Source of the DNA: Chersky-806 sp036502405
Lineage (GTDB): Bacteria; Actinomycetota; Acidimicrobiia; IMCC26256; JAENVU01
NCBI GenBank assembly: GCA_036502405.1
Contig: DASXYP010000048.1
Location: 1 to 29,250 of the forward strand
Length of the DNA: 29,250 bases
Direction: 5' to 3'
In this document: positions 22,656 through 29,250 of the stretch, piece after piece
Layout: each line of letters opens with the position of its first letter
Numbering within the stretch: the stretch's first letter is position 1
Notes under the pieces: generated by a model
Databases searched by the model: none
Told to the model about the DNA's origin: nothing
The model's input: the letters and a program-made list of their open reading frames with translations, nothing else
Program-made: the position numbers and the translations under genes

Positions 22656-23738
22656 TCAGGTGCCGACCGCGATCGCGGTCTCGTAGACCGGGATGTAGCG
22701 CTCGGCGAGCCGGGTGAGCGCGAACTCCGGCACCCGTTGCTCCCCCGCGACGACGAGGTCGTGGCGGAGCCCGTCCGCGTCGAGGAGCCGCCGCAGCCCG
22801 GCGCGCAGCGCCTCGGGATCCCCGGGCGCGACCAGCAGCGCTTCCAGATCGGCCCGCGCGACGTTCGCGTACCCCGGGATGTCCGACGCGAGCACTGCGG
22901 TCCCCGCGGCCATCGCCTCGAGCAGGACGATGCCGAACGACTCCTGCCCCAACGCCGGGGCGCAGAAGATCGTCGCCCCCTTGAGCCGGGCCGCCTTCTG
23001 CTCGTCCGTGATCCGCCCGATCCATTCGACGTTGGGCGTGCGCCGGTCGCGGAGGGCCCTGGTCTCCGGCCCGTCGCTCGCGACCCAGAGGACCGCGTCG
23101 CGGTCGAGGCCCGCCCACGCGTCGAGGAGGACGGCGAGGCCCTTGCGGGGTTCGTGGCGGCCGAGGAAGAGGACCGCCGGGCGCCGGGTCGGGGTCGGCG
23201 CGGCCTTGGCGAACAGGTCGAGGTCCACCCCGTTCGGGAGGACGATGTACGAGCCACCGAGCGCCTCCTCGGCCATCCGGCGCGCGTCGGCCGAGACCGC
23301 GGTGCGGATCGTCAGCTGGCGCGCCGCGCTCACCGCGACCTTCTTCAACGCACGGTACGCCGGGTGCCCCTCCTCACCGGCGGCGTGGAACGTGCCGACC
23401 TTGGCCGCCTCCGCGCCGAGGAGTGCGGTGCTCGTCGGGCCGGGCACGAGCGGCTCGTGCAGGTGCACGACATCGGGCCGGAACGTGCGCAGCGCCTCGA
23501 GCGTCCGCTCCGAGGCGAGCTTCTGGGCCTGCGCCATCGGCGAGATCGAGCCGTTGCTGACGTAGCGGACGCTCGGTCCGATCGACGTGACCCCCGGCTC
23601 GGGCGGCGGGCCGTCACAGGGCCCGATCACCCTGGCGTCGACCCCCAGCGTCCGCAGCGCGCGTGCGAGCCCGAGCACCTGGCCCTGGACCCCACCGGGC
23701 GCCGACAGCGAGTACGGCGAGATGATCGAGACCTTCAC
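22656..23738 (-). CDS. pimA: GT4 glycosyltransferase, probable phosphatidylinositol mannosyltransferase PimA
   Basis: 360 residues. GT-B fold: N-terminal KVSIISPYSLSAPGGVQGQV, the conserved PDVVHLHEPLVPG, the linker PNGVDLDLF, and the C-terminal FLGRHEPRKGL and ESFGIVLLEAMAAGTAVLAS, which holds the EX7E donor-binding glutamates. PimA transfers the first mannose from GDP-Man to phosphatidylinositol on the inner face of the membrane. The GTG at 23736–23738 has GGAG 5 nt upstream and matches the family start (VKVSIISPY). The patA–pimA order matches Rv2611c–Rv2610c. Its leader contains one copy of a 51-bp direct repeat. Confidence 0.9.
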   Translation of the reverse strand: MKVSIISPYSLSAPGGVQGQVLGLARALRTLGVDARVIGPCDGPPPEPGVTSIGPSVRYVSNGSISPMAQAQKLASERTLEALRTFRPDVVHLHEPLVPGPTSTALLGAEAAKVGTFHAAGEEGHPAYRALKKVAVSAARQLTIRTAVSADARRMAEEALGGSYIVLPNGVDLDLFAKAAPTPTRRPAVLFLGRHEPRKGLAVLLDAWAGLDRDAVLWVASDGPETRALRDRRTPNVEWIGRITDEQKAARLKGATIFCAPALGQESFGIVLLEAMAAGTAVLASDIPGYANVARADLEALLVAPGDPEALRAGLRRLLDADGLRHDLVVAGEQRVPEFALTRLAERYIPVYETAIAVGT

Positions 23739-23752
23739 GCCCGCTCCCCCAG

Positions 23753-23803
23753 GCGATCGGACGGCCAGTTCGGCTGCATCAGGTGCCACTGCTCGGGGGC
23801 CAT
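23753..23803. repeat. 51-bp perfect direct repeat, copy 1 (pimA leader)
   Basis: Identical over 51 bp to 23830–23880, offset 77 bp. This copy is a displaced duplicate of the 3' end of patA, now lying between the patA stop and the pimA start. Its last base is shared with the patA stop codon. Confidence 0.97.
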
Positions 23804-24705
23804 CACGCCGGGCCCCCGAGCACCGGCGCGCGATCGGACGGCCAGTTCGGCTGCATCAGGTGCCACTGCTCGGGGGCCATGCGGATGAGCTCCTCGAACC
23901 GAAGGGCGAGCGCCTGGGTGAGGCGGTGCACATCGTCGCGCAGCCGGCCCTCGCGTTGCACCGGCACCGGCGGCCCGATCCGGGCGAAGTGCCCGCCGTG
24001 GGGCCGGAAGTACACGCCCGCCGGCACCAGCGGCGCGCCGGTGCGGAGCGCGAGCGTCGCCGGGCCGCCCGGCATGGTCGTGCGCTCGCCGAAGAACTCG
24101 ACCTCGACCCCGTCCCCCGTCAGGTCGCGGTCGCTCAGGAGGCACACGACCCGGTTCGCCTTGAGGGCCCGGAGGATCGCGCCGCCGGCGTCCGGACCGA
24201 GCGGCACCACCTCCATGCCGATCGACTCGCGCACTCCCGCGAACCACTCGTAGAGCTCGGGCGGCTCGACCGGCTCGACGACCACGGTCGGAGCCACCCC
24301 GCGCTCGGCGAGCCACGCCGCGGCGAAGTCGAATCCTCCGAGGTGCGGCAGGGCGAGGATGAGGCCGTTGCCCGCGTCCATCGCGTCGGCGATGTGCTCC
24401 CAGCCCTCCGAGTCGAAGCGCGGCTCGGTCGAGCGCCGCGCGTCCTGCGGGAGGCGGAACAGCTCGAGCCAGTAGCGGCCGTAGGACGCGAACGTGTCGG
24501 ACACGGCTCGGCGCAGGGCGTGGTCGTCGAGCCGGCCGTCAGTCGCGCGGCCGAGGTTGCGGGCGACGATCCGGCGGCGCGCCGGCAGCATCGGGGCCAG
24601 CGCGCGCCCGACCCCCTCGGCGAGCGGCATCGCCATCCGCTCGGGGATCGCGTTGGCGACCGCGGCTGCACCCCGGTACGCCAGGAACGACGCTCGGGCC
24701 TTCAC
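23803..24705 (-). CDS. patA: Phosphatidylinositol mannoside acyltransferase (PatA-like, LpxL/HtrB family)
   Basis: 300 residues. The acyltransferase HX4D motif is HLGGFD (His121, Asp126), followed by RDLTGDGVEVEFFGE, which resembles the conserved block of lipid A acyltransferase relatives. PatA adds palmitate to the mannose of PIM. The GTG at 24703–24705 starts it 26 bp after pgsA1 without a strong ribosome site. Its last eight residues (APVLGGPA) arise from a duplication: removing one 77-bp unit would give an ending LGERA and a stop overlapping the pimA GTG. The active-site region is untouched, so the enzyme is probably functional. Confidence 0.92.
   Translation of the reverse strand: MKARASFLAYRGAAAVANAIPERMAMPLAEGVGRALAPMLPARRRIVARNLGRATDGRLDDHALRRAVSDTFASYGRYWLELFRLPQDARRSTEPRFDSEGWEHIADAMDAGNGLILALPHLGGFDFAAAWLAERGVAPTVVVEPVEPPELYEWFAGVRESIGMEVVPLGPDAGGAILRALKANRVVCLLSDRDLTGDGVEVEFFGERTTMPGGPATLALRTGAPLVPAGVYFRPHGGHFARIGPPVPVQREGRLRDDVHRLTQALALRFEELIRMAPEQWHLMQPNWPSDRAPVLGGPA
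23830..23880. repeat. 51-bp perfect direct repeat, copy 2 (inside patA)
   Basis: The in-gene copy, encoding MAPEQWHLMQPNWPSD near the patA C-terminus. It is identical to 23753–23803. The 26-bp spacer between copies resembles the sequence following copy 1 (16 of 21 aligned positions by eye), so the duplicated unit may originally have been longer. Confidence 0.97.
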
Positions 24706-24731
24706 ATCGGCCCGCGCGCTGGGCGCGGCGG

Positions 24732-25475
24732 TCAGGGTCGGCTGCGGCGCGCGGCGCGGGCCTGGCGGCGCGCTTCACGGCGCGCCTCGGGGCTGCGCTG
24801 CTCGCGCCAGCGCGCCAGCACCGGAACGCGGCCCTCGGTGTCGGGCCCCGCGCCGTTCGTCCGCCGGTGGCGGGCCGCGAACAGCTTCGGCCGCGCCGGG
24901 AGGTCCGATGCCTGGCGCCACACCTTGACGAAGCGCTGGATCGCGGTGAGCGCGGTCAGGGCGATCATCACCCAGAGGACCGGGACGAGCAGGTCGAAGA
25001 AGAGGCCGAACCCGAGCAGGACCATGCGCTCGGCCCGCTCCATGAGCCCACCCTTGGCGTCGTAGCCGAGGCCCTCGGCGCGAGCCCGCTCGTAGGACAC
25101 GAGCATCGAGAGCGCCGCGGCCGCGAACGCCAGCATCGAGAGGTACGGGCTCTCGCCCGCCAGGTACCAGGCCACGCCGCCGAGCACGACCGCGTCCGAG
25201 ACCCGGTCCGTGACCGAGTCGAAGAACGCGCCGCGGGGGCTCGCCTGGCCGGTGCGACGCGCGACCGCGCCGTCGAGCAGGTCGACGAAGCCACTCGCGA
25301 TCAGACCGACCACGGCCCATCGCAGGTTGCCGTTCGCGATGAGCAGCGCGGTGACGACCGAGAAGACGAGGCCGACCACCGTGAGGAGGTTGGCGCTGAT
25401 CCCGGCGCGCTCGAGACCCTTGCCGATGGGAGCGAGACCCTGCGAGACGCGGGACCGCAGGCGCTTGTCCAGCAT
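24732..25475 (-). CDS. pgsA1: CDP-alcohol phosphatidyltransferase, probable phosphatidylinositol phosphate synthase
   Basis: 247 residues, about six membrane helices. The full CDP-alcohol motif is present: Asp65, Asp68-Gly69, Ala72-Arg73, Gly82, Asp86 and Asp90, within VDLLDGAVAR and RGAFFDSVTD. In actinobacteria the equivalent gene (Rv2612c) joins inositol 1-phosphate to CDP-diacylglycerol, giving the precursor for PIMs. The C-terminal 50 residues form a very basic Arg-rich tail. ATG 25473–25475, with AAGGAG 10 nt upstream. It is first in pgsA1–patA–pimA–phosphatase, so substrate choice is supported by context; the sequence alone could also fit other CDP-alcohol enzymes. Confidence 0.9.
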   Translation of the reverse strand: MLDKRLRSRVSQGLAPIGKGLERAGISANLLTVVGLVFSVVTALLIANGNLRWAVVGLIASGFVDLLDGAVARRTGQASPRGAFFDSVTDRVSDAVVLGGVAWYLAGESPYLSMLAFAAAALSMLVSYERARAEGLGYDAKGGLMERAERMVLLGFGLFFDLLVPVLWVMIALTALTAIQRFVKVWRQASDLPARPKLFAARHRRTNGAGPDTEGRVPVLARWREQRSPEARREARRQARAARRSRP

Positions 25476-25496
25476 GCCGGTCGGGCTCCTTCTCGT

Positions 25497-25524
25497 CCGG
25501 TCCCGGAATCACTGACGGGACCGG
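25497..25524 (-). other. Perfect hairpin in the pgsA1 leader (proximal)
   Basis: CCGGTCCCG (25497–25505) and CGGGACCGG (25516–25524), 9-bp arms around 10 nt, lie just upstream of the pgsA1 ribosome site. It could gate translation or serve as an operator. Confidence 0.5.
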
Positions 25525-25529
25525 GTCTT

Positions 25530-25569
25530 CGCGGTCGGGGACGATGCAGAAACTGCCTTCGCGACCGCG
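25530..25569 (-). other. Second inverted repeat in the pgsA1 leader (distal)
   Basis: CGCGGTCG (25530–25537) and CGACCGCG (25562–25569), 8-bp arms around 24 nt, lie directly upstream of the proximal hairpin and downstream of the proposed promoter. Confidence 0.4.
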
Positions 25570-25595
25570 TTCCGCGCGCTCGCGACTGTTGAACA

Positions 25596-25621
25596 AACGT
25601 ACCACGCACCCCTCCGGTTCC
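25596..25621 (-). promoter_or_regulatory. Candidate ECF-sigma (SigH/SigR-like) promoter of the PIM operon
   Basis: On the minus strand GGAAC (25617–25621), an 18-nt spacer, then GTT (25596–25598) fit the GGAAC/T-N17–19-GTT pattern of SigH/SigR-type stress sigma factors. The same bases also include TACGTT (25596–25601), a housekeeping TANNNT −10. Either use would give a leader of about 110 nt with both hairpins. Confidence 0.4.
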
Positions 25622-25674
25622 CGGGCCACCGGCATCCGGCGAGGCGTCCCTGGTGGTACCCGGCGACCCGCTCG

Positions 25675-25680
25675 TACAAT
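25675..25680 (+). promoter_or_regulatory. −10 of the EF-G-like gene
   Basis: TACAAT is a near-consensus −10 about 66 nt before the GTG start. The −35 region 17 bp upstream is not a clear TTGACA. The 270-bp gap 25476–25745 thus holds divergent promoters. Confidence 0.5.
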
Positions 25681-25745
25681 CACGGGGCCGTCAGCGCGGC
25701 CCCCGAAACGGCCGTCCGAGCGGACCAGACACCGGGGGGTCGCGA

Positions 25746-27764
25746 GTGAAGACGTTTCCGACCGCGAAGATCCGCAACGTCGCCCTGGTGGGCCACGGCG
25801 GGGCCGGCAAGACGACCCTCGCGGAGGCGCTGCTGTTCGCGTCCGGTGCGATCCCGCGGGTCGGGAAGGTCGAGGACGGCACCACCGTCTGCGACTTCGA
25901 CCCCGAGGAGGCCCGGCGCCGGATCTCGGTGTCTCTCGCGCTCGCACCGTTCGAGGTGGACGGCCACAAGGTCAACCTCGTCGACACCCCGGGATACGCG
26001 GACTTCGTCGGTGACGTCGCCGCGGCACTGCGCGCGGTCGACCTCGTCGTGTGCGTGGTCTCCGCGGTCGAGGGCGTCGAGGTGCAGACCGAGGTCGCGT
26101 GGCGGATGGCGGCCGAGCGCGGCATCCCGCGGGTGATCTTCGTCAACAAGCTGGACCGGGAACGGGCGTCGTTCGACCGAACGCTGGACCAGCTCAAGGA
26201 CCGGTTCGGCGCGGGGGTGGCGCCACTCGAGCTCCCCATCGGCGAGGAGGGCGACTTCCGCGGGGTGATCGACCTGCTCACGGACACCGCGATGCTCTAC
26301 GACGGCACGTCGCCCGTGGGCACGCAGGGACCGGTGCCGGCCGAGCTCGCGGACGTCGAGCACTCCGTCCATGACGCGCTCATCGAGGGGATCGTGGTCG
26401 CGGACGACGATCTCATGGAGCGCTACCTCGCGGACGAGAGCATCGACACCACGGAGCTCGCGCACGCGCTCGCCACGGGCATCGACGAAGCCACGGTGTT
26501 CCCGGTCCTCTGTGGGAGCGCGGCGAAGCTGATCGGCGTGGACCGGCTCGCCCGCTTCATCGTCGAGGAGGGTCCCGAGCCGCACGTCAGCGCGGGTGAG
26601 GCGCCGGCCGCGGCGTTCGTGTTCAAGACGCTCGTCGACCCGTACGTCGGGCGGGTCAACCTCTTCCGGGTGCTGCAGGGGACGGTGAAGTCCGACGCTT
26701 CGCTGCTCAACGGCCGCACGGTGACGGACGAGCGGCTCCACCAGATCACGACGATGCGGGGCAAGGAGCAGGAAGCGGTGAGCGAGGTGCCGGCCGGCGA
26801 CATCGCCGCGGTTGCGAAGCTCGGTGACACCACGACCGGCGACGTCCTCGCGGTGCGCGGCACGCCGATCGAGGTCGAGCCGCTGGCGACGCCGACGCCG
26901 GTGCTGTCCACCGCGATCAACGCCAGGTCCAAGGCCGACGAGGACAAGCTCGCGAACGCGCTGCACCGGCTCGAGGACGAGGACCCTGTGCTCCGGGTGG
27001 TGCGGGATCCGGAGACCCACCAGACCCTGCTCTCGGGCATGGGCGAGACGCACCTGTCGATCGCGATCGAGCGGCTGGCGCGCAAGTTCGGCGTACAGGT
27101 CGAGACCGAGGCGGTGAAGGTCCCCTACCGCGAGACGATCACGGGATCCGCCGAGGCCGAGGGCAAGCTCAAGAAGCAGACCGGCGGCCACGGTCAGTTC
27201 GCGATCGCGTTCCTCCGGGTCGAGCCGACCGAGCGCGGCTCGGGCTTCGAGTTCATCGACGCGATCGTGGGCGGAGTGATACCCCGCCAGTACATCCCCG
27301 CGGTCGAGAAGGGCGTCCACGAGACGCTCGAGCGCGGCGGCGCGCTCGGCTACCCGGTGGTCGACGTGAAGGTCACGGTCTTCGACGGCAAGCATCATCC
27401 CGTCGACAGCTCGGAGATGGCGTTCAAGACGGCCGCGTCGCACGGCTTCAAGGACGCGCTCGCGGCCGCCGGGCCGATCCTGCTCGAGCCGATCAGCGAG
27501 CTCGTCGTCACAGTCCCCGAGACCAGCCAGGGCGACATCATGGGGGACCTCAACGCCAAGCGCGGGCGGATCCAGGGCAGCGCGTCCGTGGGCGACGGCA
27601 ACGTCGAGATCGTCGCGATGGTGCCGACCTCGGAGATCCTGCGCTACGCGATCGACCTGCGGTCGATGACGCACGGACGTGGGACGTTCGTCGTGACCCA
27701 TTCGCACTACGACCCGGTGCCCGCGCACGTCACCGAGAAGATCACCGCAGGCGCGAGTGCCTGA
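25746..27764 (+). CDS. fusA2: Elongation factor G-like GTPase (FusA2 type)
   Basis: 672 residues, the only plus-strand gene. G1 is GHGGAGKTT (16–24), G3 is DTPGY (80–84) and G4 is NKLD (134–137). EF-G domains II–V follow, including KKQTGGHGQFAIAFLRVEP in domain IV and the C-terminal GDIMGDLNAKRGRIQG. Canonical EF-G has AHVDAGKTT and DTPGH; here the catalytic His after DTPG is Tyr84, and the early switch is diverged. This marks the EF-G-like paralogue rather than the main translocase. Its role is unclear, perhaps a specialised or stress-related ribosomal GTPase. The GTG at 25746–25748 has GGGGGG about 6 nt upstream. It ends 21 bp from a convergent gene. Confidence 0.93.
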   Translation: MKTFPTAKIRNVALVGHGGAGKTTLAEALLFASGAIPRVGKVEDGTTVCDFDPEEARRRISVSLALAPFEVDGHKVNLVDTPGYADFVGDVAAALRAVDLVVCVVSAVEGVEVQTEVAWRMAAERGIPRVIFVNKLDRERASFDRTLDQLKDRFGAGVAPLELPIGEEGDFRGVIDLLTDTAMLYDGTSPVGTQGPVPAELADVEHSVHDALIEGIVVADDDLMERYLADESIDTTELAHALATGIDEATVFPVLCGSAAKLIGVDRLARFIVEEGPEPHVSAGEAPAAAFVFKTLVDPYVGRVNLFRVLQGTVKSDASLLNGRTVTDERLHQITTMRGKEQEAVSEVPAGDIAAVAKLGDTTTGDVLAVRGTPIEVEPLATPTPVLSTAINARSKADEDKLANALHRLEDEDPVLRVVRDPETHQTLLSGMGETHLSIAIERLARKFGVQVETEAVKVPYRETITGSAEAEGKLKKQTGGHGQFAIAFLRVEPTERGSGFEFIDAIVGGVIPRQYIPAVEKGVHETLERGGALGYPVVDVKVTVFDGKHHPVDSSEMAFKTAASHGFKDALAAAGPILLEPISELVVTVPETSQGDIMGDLNAKRGRIQGSASVGDGNVEIVAMVPTSEILRYAIDLRSMTHGRGTFVVTHSHYDPVPAHVTEKITAGASA

Positions 27765-27785
27765 CGCGGCCCTTCGAGCGGTCGC

Positions 27786-28310
27786 CTAGGTCTCGGCGCC
27801 CGCGTCGAGTCCGAACTCGGACCAGTCCTCGGGATTCGCCTCGGTGTACTCGCCGATCACGTGACCGTCGACCCCGTCGCACTCGACGAGACCGCGCAGG
27901 CTCGGAGGCTCGTCCGCGCTGTAGAGGAGGATGCGCCAGGCCGGCCGGCTGCGCAGCCCGTACCACGCGAGCTGGGCCGAGGCGTGACCGACAGGGAACC
28001 CGACCGTGCGCGTCGCGATGACGAGCGCCTCGGTCTCGTCGACCTTCAGCTGCCAGCCGGCGAGGAAGTGGTAGCCACCGATGACCGCGAGCAGGACCCC
28101 GACTGCGAGCACGCCCCGGTTCGAGCTCTGCGTCCACTGCGCGATGCAGGTGACCGCGAGCACCAGGTAGATCGTCCCGGCCACGCGGCGCTTCGCGACG
28201 TCCGGGAACACGGTCGGGCCGACGAAGCTGGCGGCGTCGAGGTCCTCGGGCAGCTCGTCGGTGTGCGGTGCCACCGGCTCCCCTGCCGCGCCCTCGGTCT
28301 CCTCGCTCAC
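27786..28310 (-). CDS. Small membrane protein of unknown function
   Basis: 174 residues. An acidic N-terminal segment (about 1–35) is followed by two membrane helices (GTIYLVLAVTCIAQW and RGVLAVGVLLAVIGGYHFLA, about 45–87). A C-terminal soluble domain of about 85 residues follows, with KVDETEALVIATRTVGFPVG and a Trp/Glu-rich end. I do not recognise the family. The GTG at 28308–28310 has AGGG 8 nt upstream and follows the HIT gene by 10 bp, so the two are probably co-transcribed. In Mycobacterium the HIT gene is followed directly by pgsA1; this gene and the EF-G-like gene separate them here. Confidence 0.75.
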   Translation of the reverse strand: MSEETEGAAGEPVAPHTDELPEDLDAASFVGPTVFPDVAKRRVAGTIYLVLAVTCIAQWTQSSNRGVLAVGVLLAVIGGYHFLAGWQLKVDETEALVIATRTVGFPVGHASAQLAWYGLRSRPAWRILLYSADEPPSLRGLVECDGVDGHVIGEYTEANPEDWSEFGLDAGAET

Positions 28311-28320
28311 GAGTGCGACC

Positions 28321-28821
28321 CTAGACGGGCCAGGCCGCACGCAGCTTGTCGTAGCTGGCCCGGAGGCCCTCGGGCAGCACCCGCGCGTCGGCGACCGCGG
28401 TCATGAAGTTGGTGTCGCCGTCCCATCGGGGCAGGGCGTGCACGTGCACGTGGCCCGGCACCCCGGCTCCCGCAGCCCGACCGACGTTGGCGCCGATGTT
28501 GACCCCTCCGGGGTGGTACGCCGCGTCGAGCGCCCGGTTCGCGCGCCGGATCGCCCCCATCAGGTCCGCGGCCTCCGGCTCGCCGAGCCCGACGAGGGTC
28601 GACTCGTGCCGCAGCGGGGCGACGAGCATGTGCCCGGACGTGTACGGGAAGGCGTTCATCACCGTGAACGTCGTCGCGCTGCGCTCGAGGATCATCGCCT
28701 CGGTGTCGTCGAGCTCCTGGAGCGCGCAGAAGAAGCAGGCGTCCGACGGCGGCGGCTTCGCGGTGACGCCCGCGATGTACTCGGAGCGCCATCCGGCCCA
28801 GAGGTGGTCGAGACCGGTCAC
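28321..28821 (-). CDS. HIT-domain protein, probable Ap4A phosphorylase/hydrolase
   Basis: 166 residues. The histidine triad HVHVH (124–128, in GHVHVHALPRW) provides the nucleophile that attacks the α-phosphate of dinucleotide polyphosphates. An upstream CFFC (29–32) matches the metal-binding Cys pair seen in the Rv2613c-type group, which has been shown to phosphorolyse Ap4A. FPYTSGHMLVAPLRHES is the conserved β-hairpin region. The GTG start (28819–28821) lies 10 bp after the thrS stop. The order thrS–HIT is conserved with Mycobacterium and suggests disposal of Ap4A by-products of the synthetase, which is inference. Confidence 0.92.
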   Translation of the reverse strand: MTGLDHLWAGWRSEYIAGVTAKPPPSDACFFCALQELDDTEAMILERSATTFTVMNAFPYTSGHMLVAPLRHESTLVGLGEPEAADLMGAIRRANRALDAAYHPGGVNIGANVGRAAGAGVPGHVHVHALPRWDGDTNFMTAVADARVLPEGLRASYDKLRAAWPV

Positions 28822-28831
28822 GCGCGACGGG

Positions 28832-29250
28832 TCACACGCGCTCGGCGGCTTCGACGCGGAGCCGTTCGATCAGGTCGTCCACCTTGACCCCGCGCTCGGG
28901 GCGCTCGGCGCCGCGGGCGTTCACGCCGACGGTGCCGTCGTCCGCGTCCTCGTCCCCGACGACGAGCACGTACGGGACCTTGTCGGTCTTGGCCCGCCGG
29001 ACGCGATTGCCGAGGGTGTCGTTGTGCGCGTCGAGCATCTCCGCCCGGAAGCCCTCGGCCTTCAACCGGTCGAGCAGCCGGAACGCGTACGCGTGGTGGC
29101 GGTCCGCGACCGGGAGCACGCTGACCTGCACCGGCGCGAGCCAGAGCGGGAACGCCCCGGCGTAGTGCTCGAGCAGCACCGCGAAGAAGCGCTCGATCGA
29201 CCCGAAGAGCGCCCGGTGGATCATGATCGGGCGGTGGCGCGCGTTGTCGG
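28832..29250 (-). CDS. thrS: Threonyl-tRNA synthetase, C-terminal part (cut by window edge)
   Basis: The visible 138 codons cover the end of the class II catalytic core, with motif 3 DNARHRPIMIHRALFGSIER containing the ATP-binding Arg. The anticodon-binding domain follows (LWLAPVQVSVLPVADRHHAYA, then KVPYVLVVGDEDADDGTVGV). The protein ends with a short helix VDDLIERLRVEAAERV. Threonine attachment to tRNA-Thr is the function. The N-terminal TGS and editing domains lie outside the window. It is first in thrS–HIT–membrane protein. Confidence 0.96.
   Translation of the reverse strand, partial: DNARHRPIMIHRALFGSIERFFAVLLEHYAGAFPLWLAPVQVSVLPVADRHHAYAFRLLDRLKAEGFRAEMLDAHNDTLGNRVRRAKTDKVPYVLVVGDEDADDGTVGVNARGAERPERGVKVDDLIERLRVEAAERV

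Noticed and set aside
23739..23789. Longer PimA starting inside the 51-bp repeat
   Set aside because: The extra 17 residues come from the duplicated patA tail read in another frame. The GTG at 23738 has a good ribosome site and matches the family N-terminus.
25680..27728. Minus-strand open frame of about 680 codons opposite the EF-G-like gene
   Set aside because: Shadow of a clearly conserved GTPase; composition dominated by Arg, Asp, His and Leu with no motif.
1..29250. tRNA/rRNA genes, CRISPR arrays, insertion sequences, phage or defence genes
   Set aside because: No cloverleaf-like segment, regularly spaced repeat array or transposase/integrase motif was seen on either strand.

Overview
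The window is very GC-rich and densely coded, with 32 of 33 recognisable genes on the minus strand. It looks like a core chromosomal segment of a high-GC actinobacterium. The evidence is the gene order thrS–HIT–pgsA1–patA–pimA … pdxS–pdxT–yebC … ruvC–ruvA–ruvB–yajC–secD–secF–rel–hisS, which runs parallel to the Mycobacterium Rv2614c–Rv2580c region. Phosphatidylinositol mannoside (PIM) genes and an Rv1155-like F420-type PPOX protein point the same way. The extra genes and divergent spacing suggest a deep-branching group such as Acidimicrobiia, but that placement is inference. No tRNA, rRNA, CRISPR array or transposase was seen.

Region by region, read in the direction of minus-strand transcription (from high to low coordinates): thrS 3' part, a HIT nucleotide hydrolase/phosphorylase and a small two-helix membrane protein (29250–27786). 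A lone plus-strand EF-G-like GTPase follows (25746–27764), divergent from a PIM operon pgsA1–patA–pimA–inositol-phosphatase-like gene (25475–21694). Next are lemA–htpX–DUF3048 lipoprotein (21538–19021), and pdxS–pdxT–yebC for PLP synthesis plus a YebC-family translation/transcription factor (18967–16653). A BCP peroxiredoxin with a PPOX/F420 protein comes next (16533–15636), then a cold-shock protein with a long leader and a small basic protein (about 15600–14883). A molybdenum-hydroxylase accessory operon coxS–coxM–mocA–coxG lacks its catalytic large subunit (14810–12179). The rest is ruvC–ruvA–ruvB (12017–9663), yajC–secD–secF (9595–6619), rel (6573–4333), a three-gene minor-pilin/pseudopilin operon (4083–393), and the 5' part of hisS (319–1).

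Translation-coupled junctions are pervasive. GTGA, ATGA, TTGA or TGATG stop/start overlaps join genes in the pilin, Sec, Ruv, Cox, Pdx–YebC and HtpX–DUF3048 operons. Three genes (hisS, ruvC, pdxS) have a TANNNT −10-like hexamer exactly 7 nt before the start codon, which suggests leaderless mRNAs.

The least ordinary points are: (i) a minor-pilin operon lodged between rel and hisS, with a structured leader; (ii) the cox-like operon without coxL; (iii) a perfect 51-bp direct repeat that has truncated and re-tailed patA and uncoupled it from pimA; (iv) a pair of 83/84-bp elements with identical 9-bp inverted ends after two operons; and (v) a possible ECF-sigma promoter and twin hairpins in front of the PIM operon. 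I found no defence island, biosynthetic cluster or other clearly undescribed multi-gene system.
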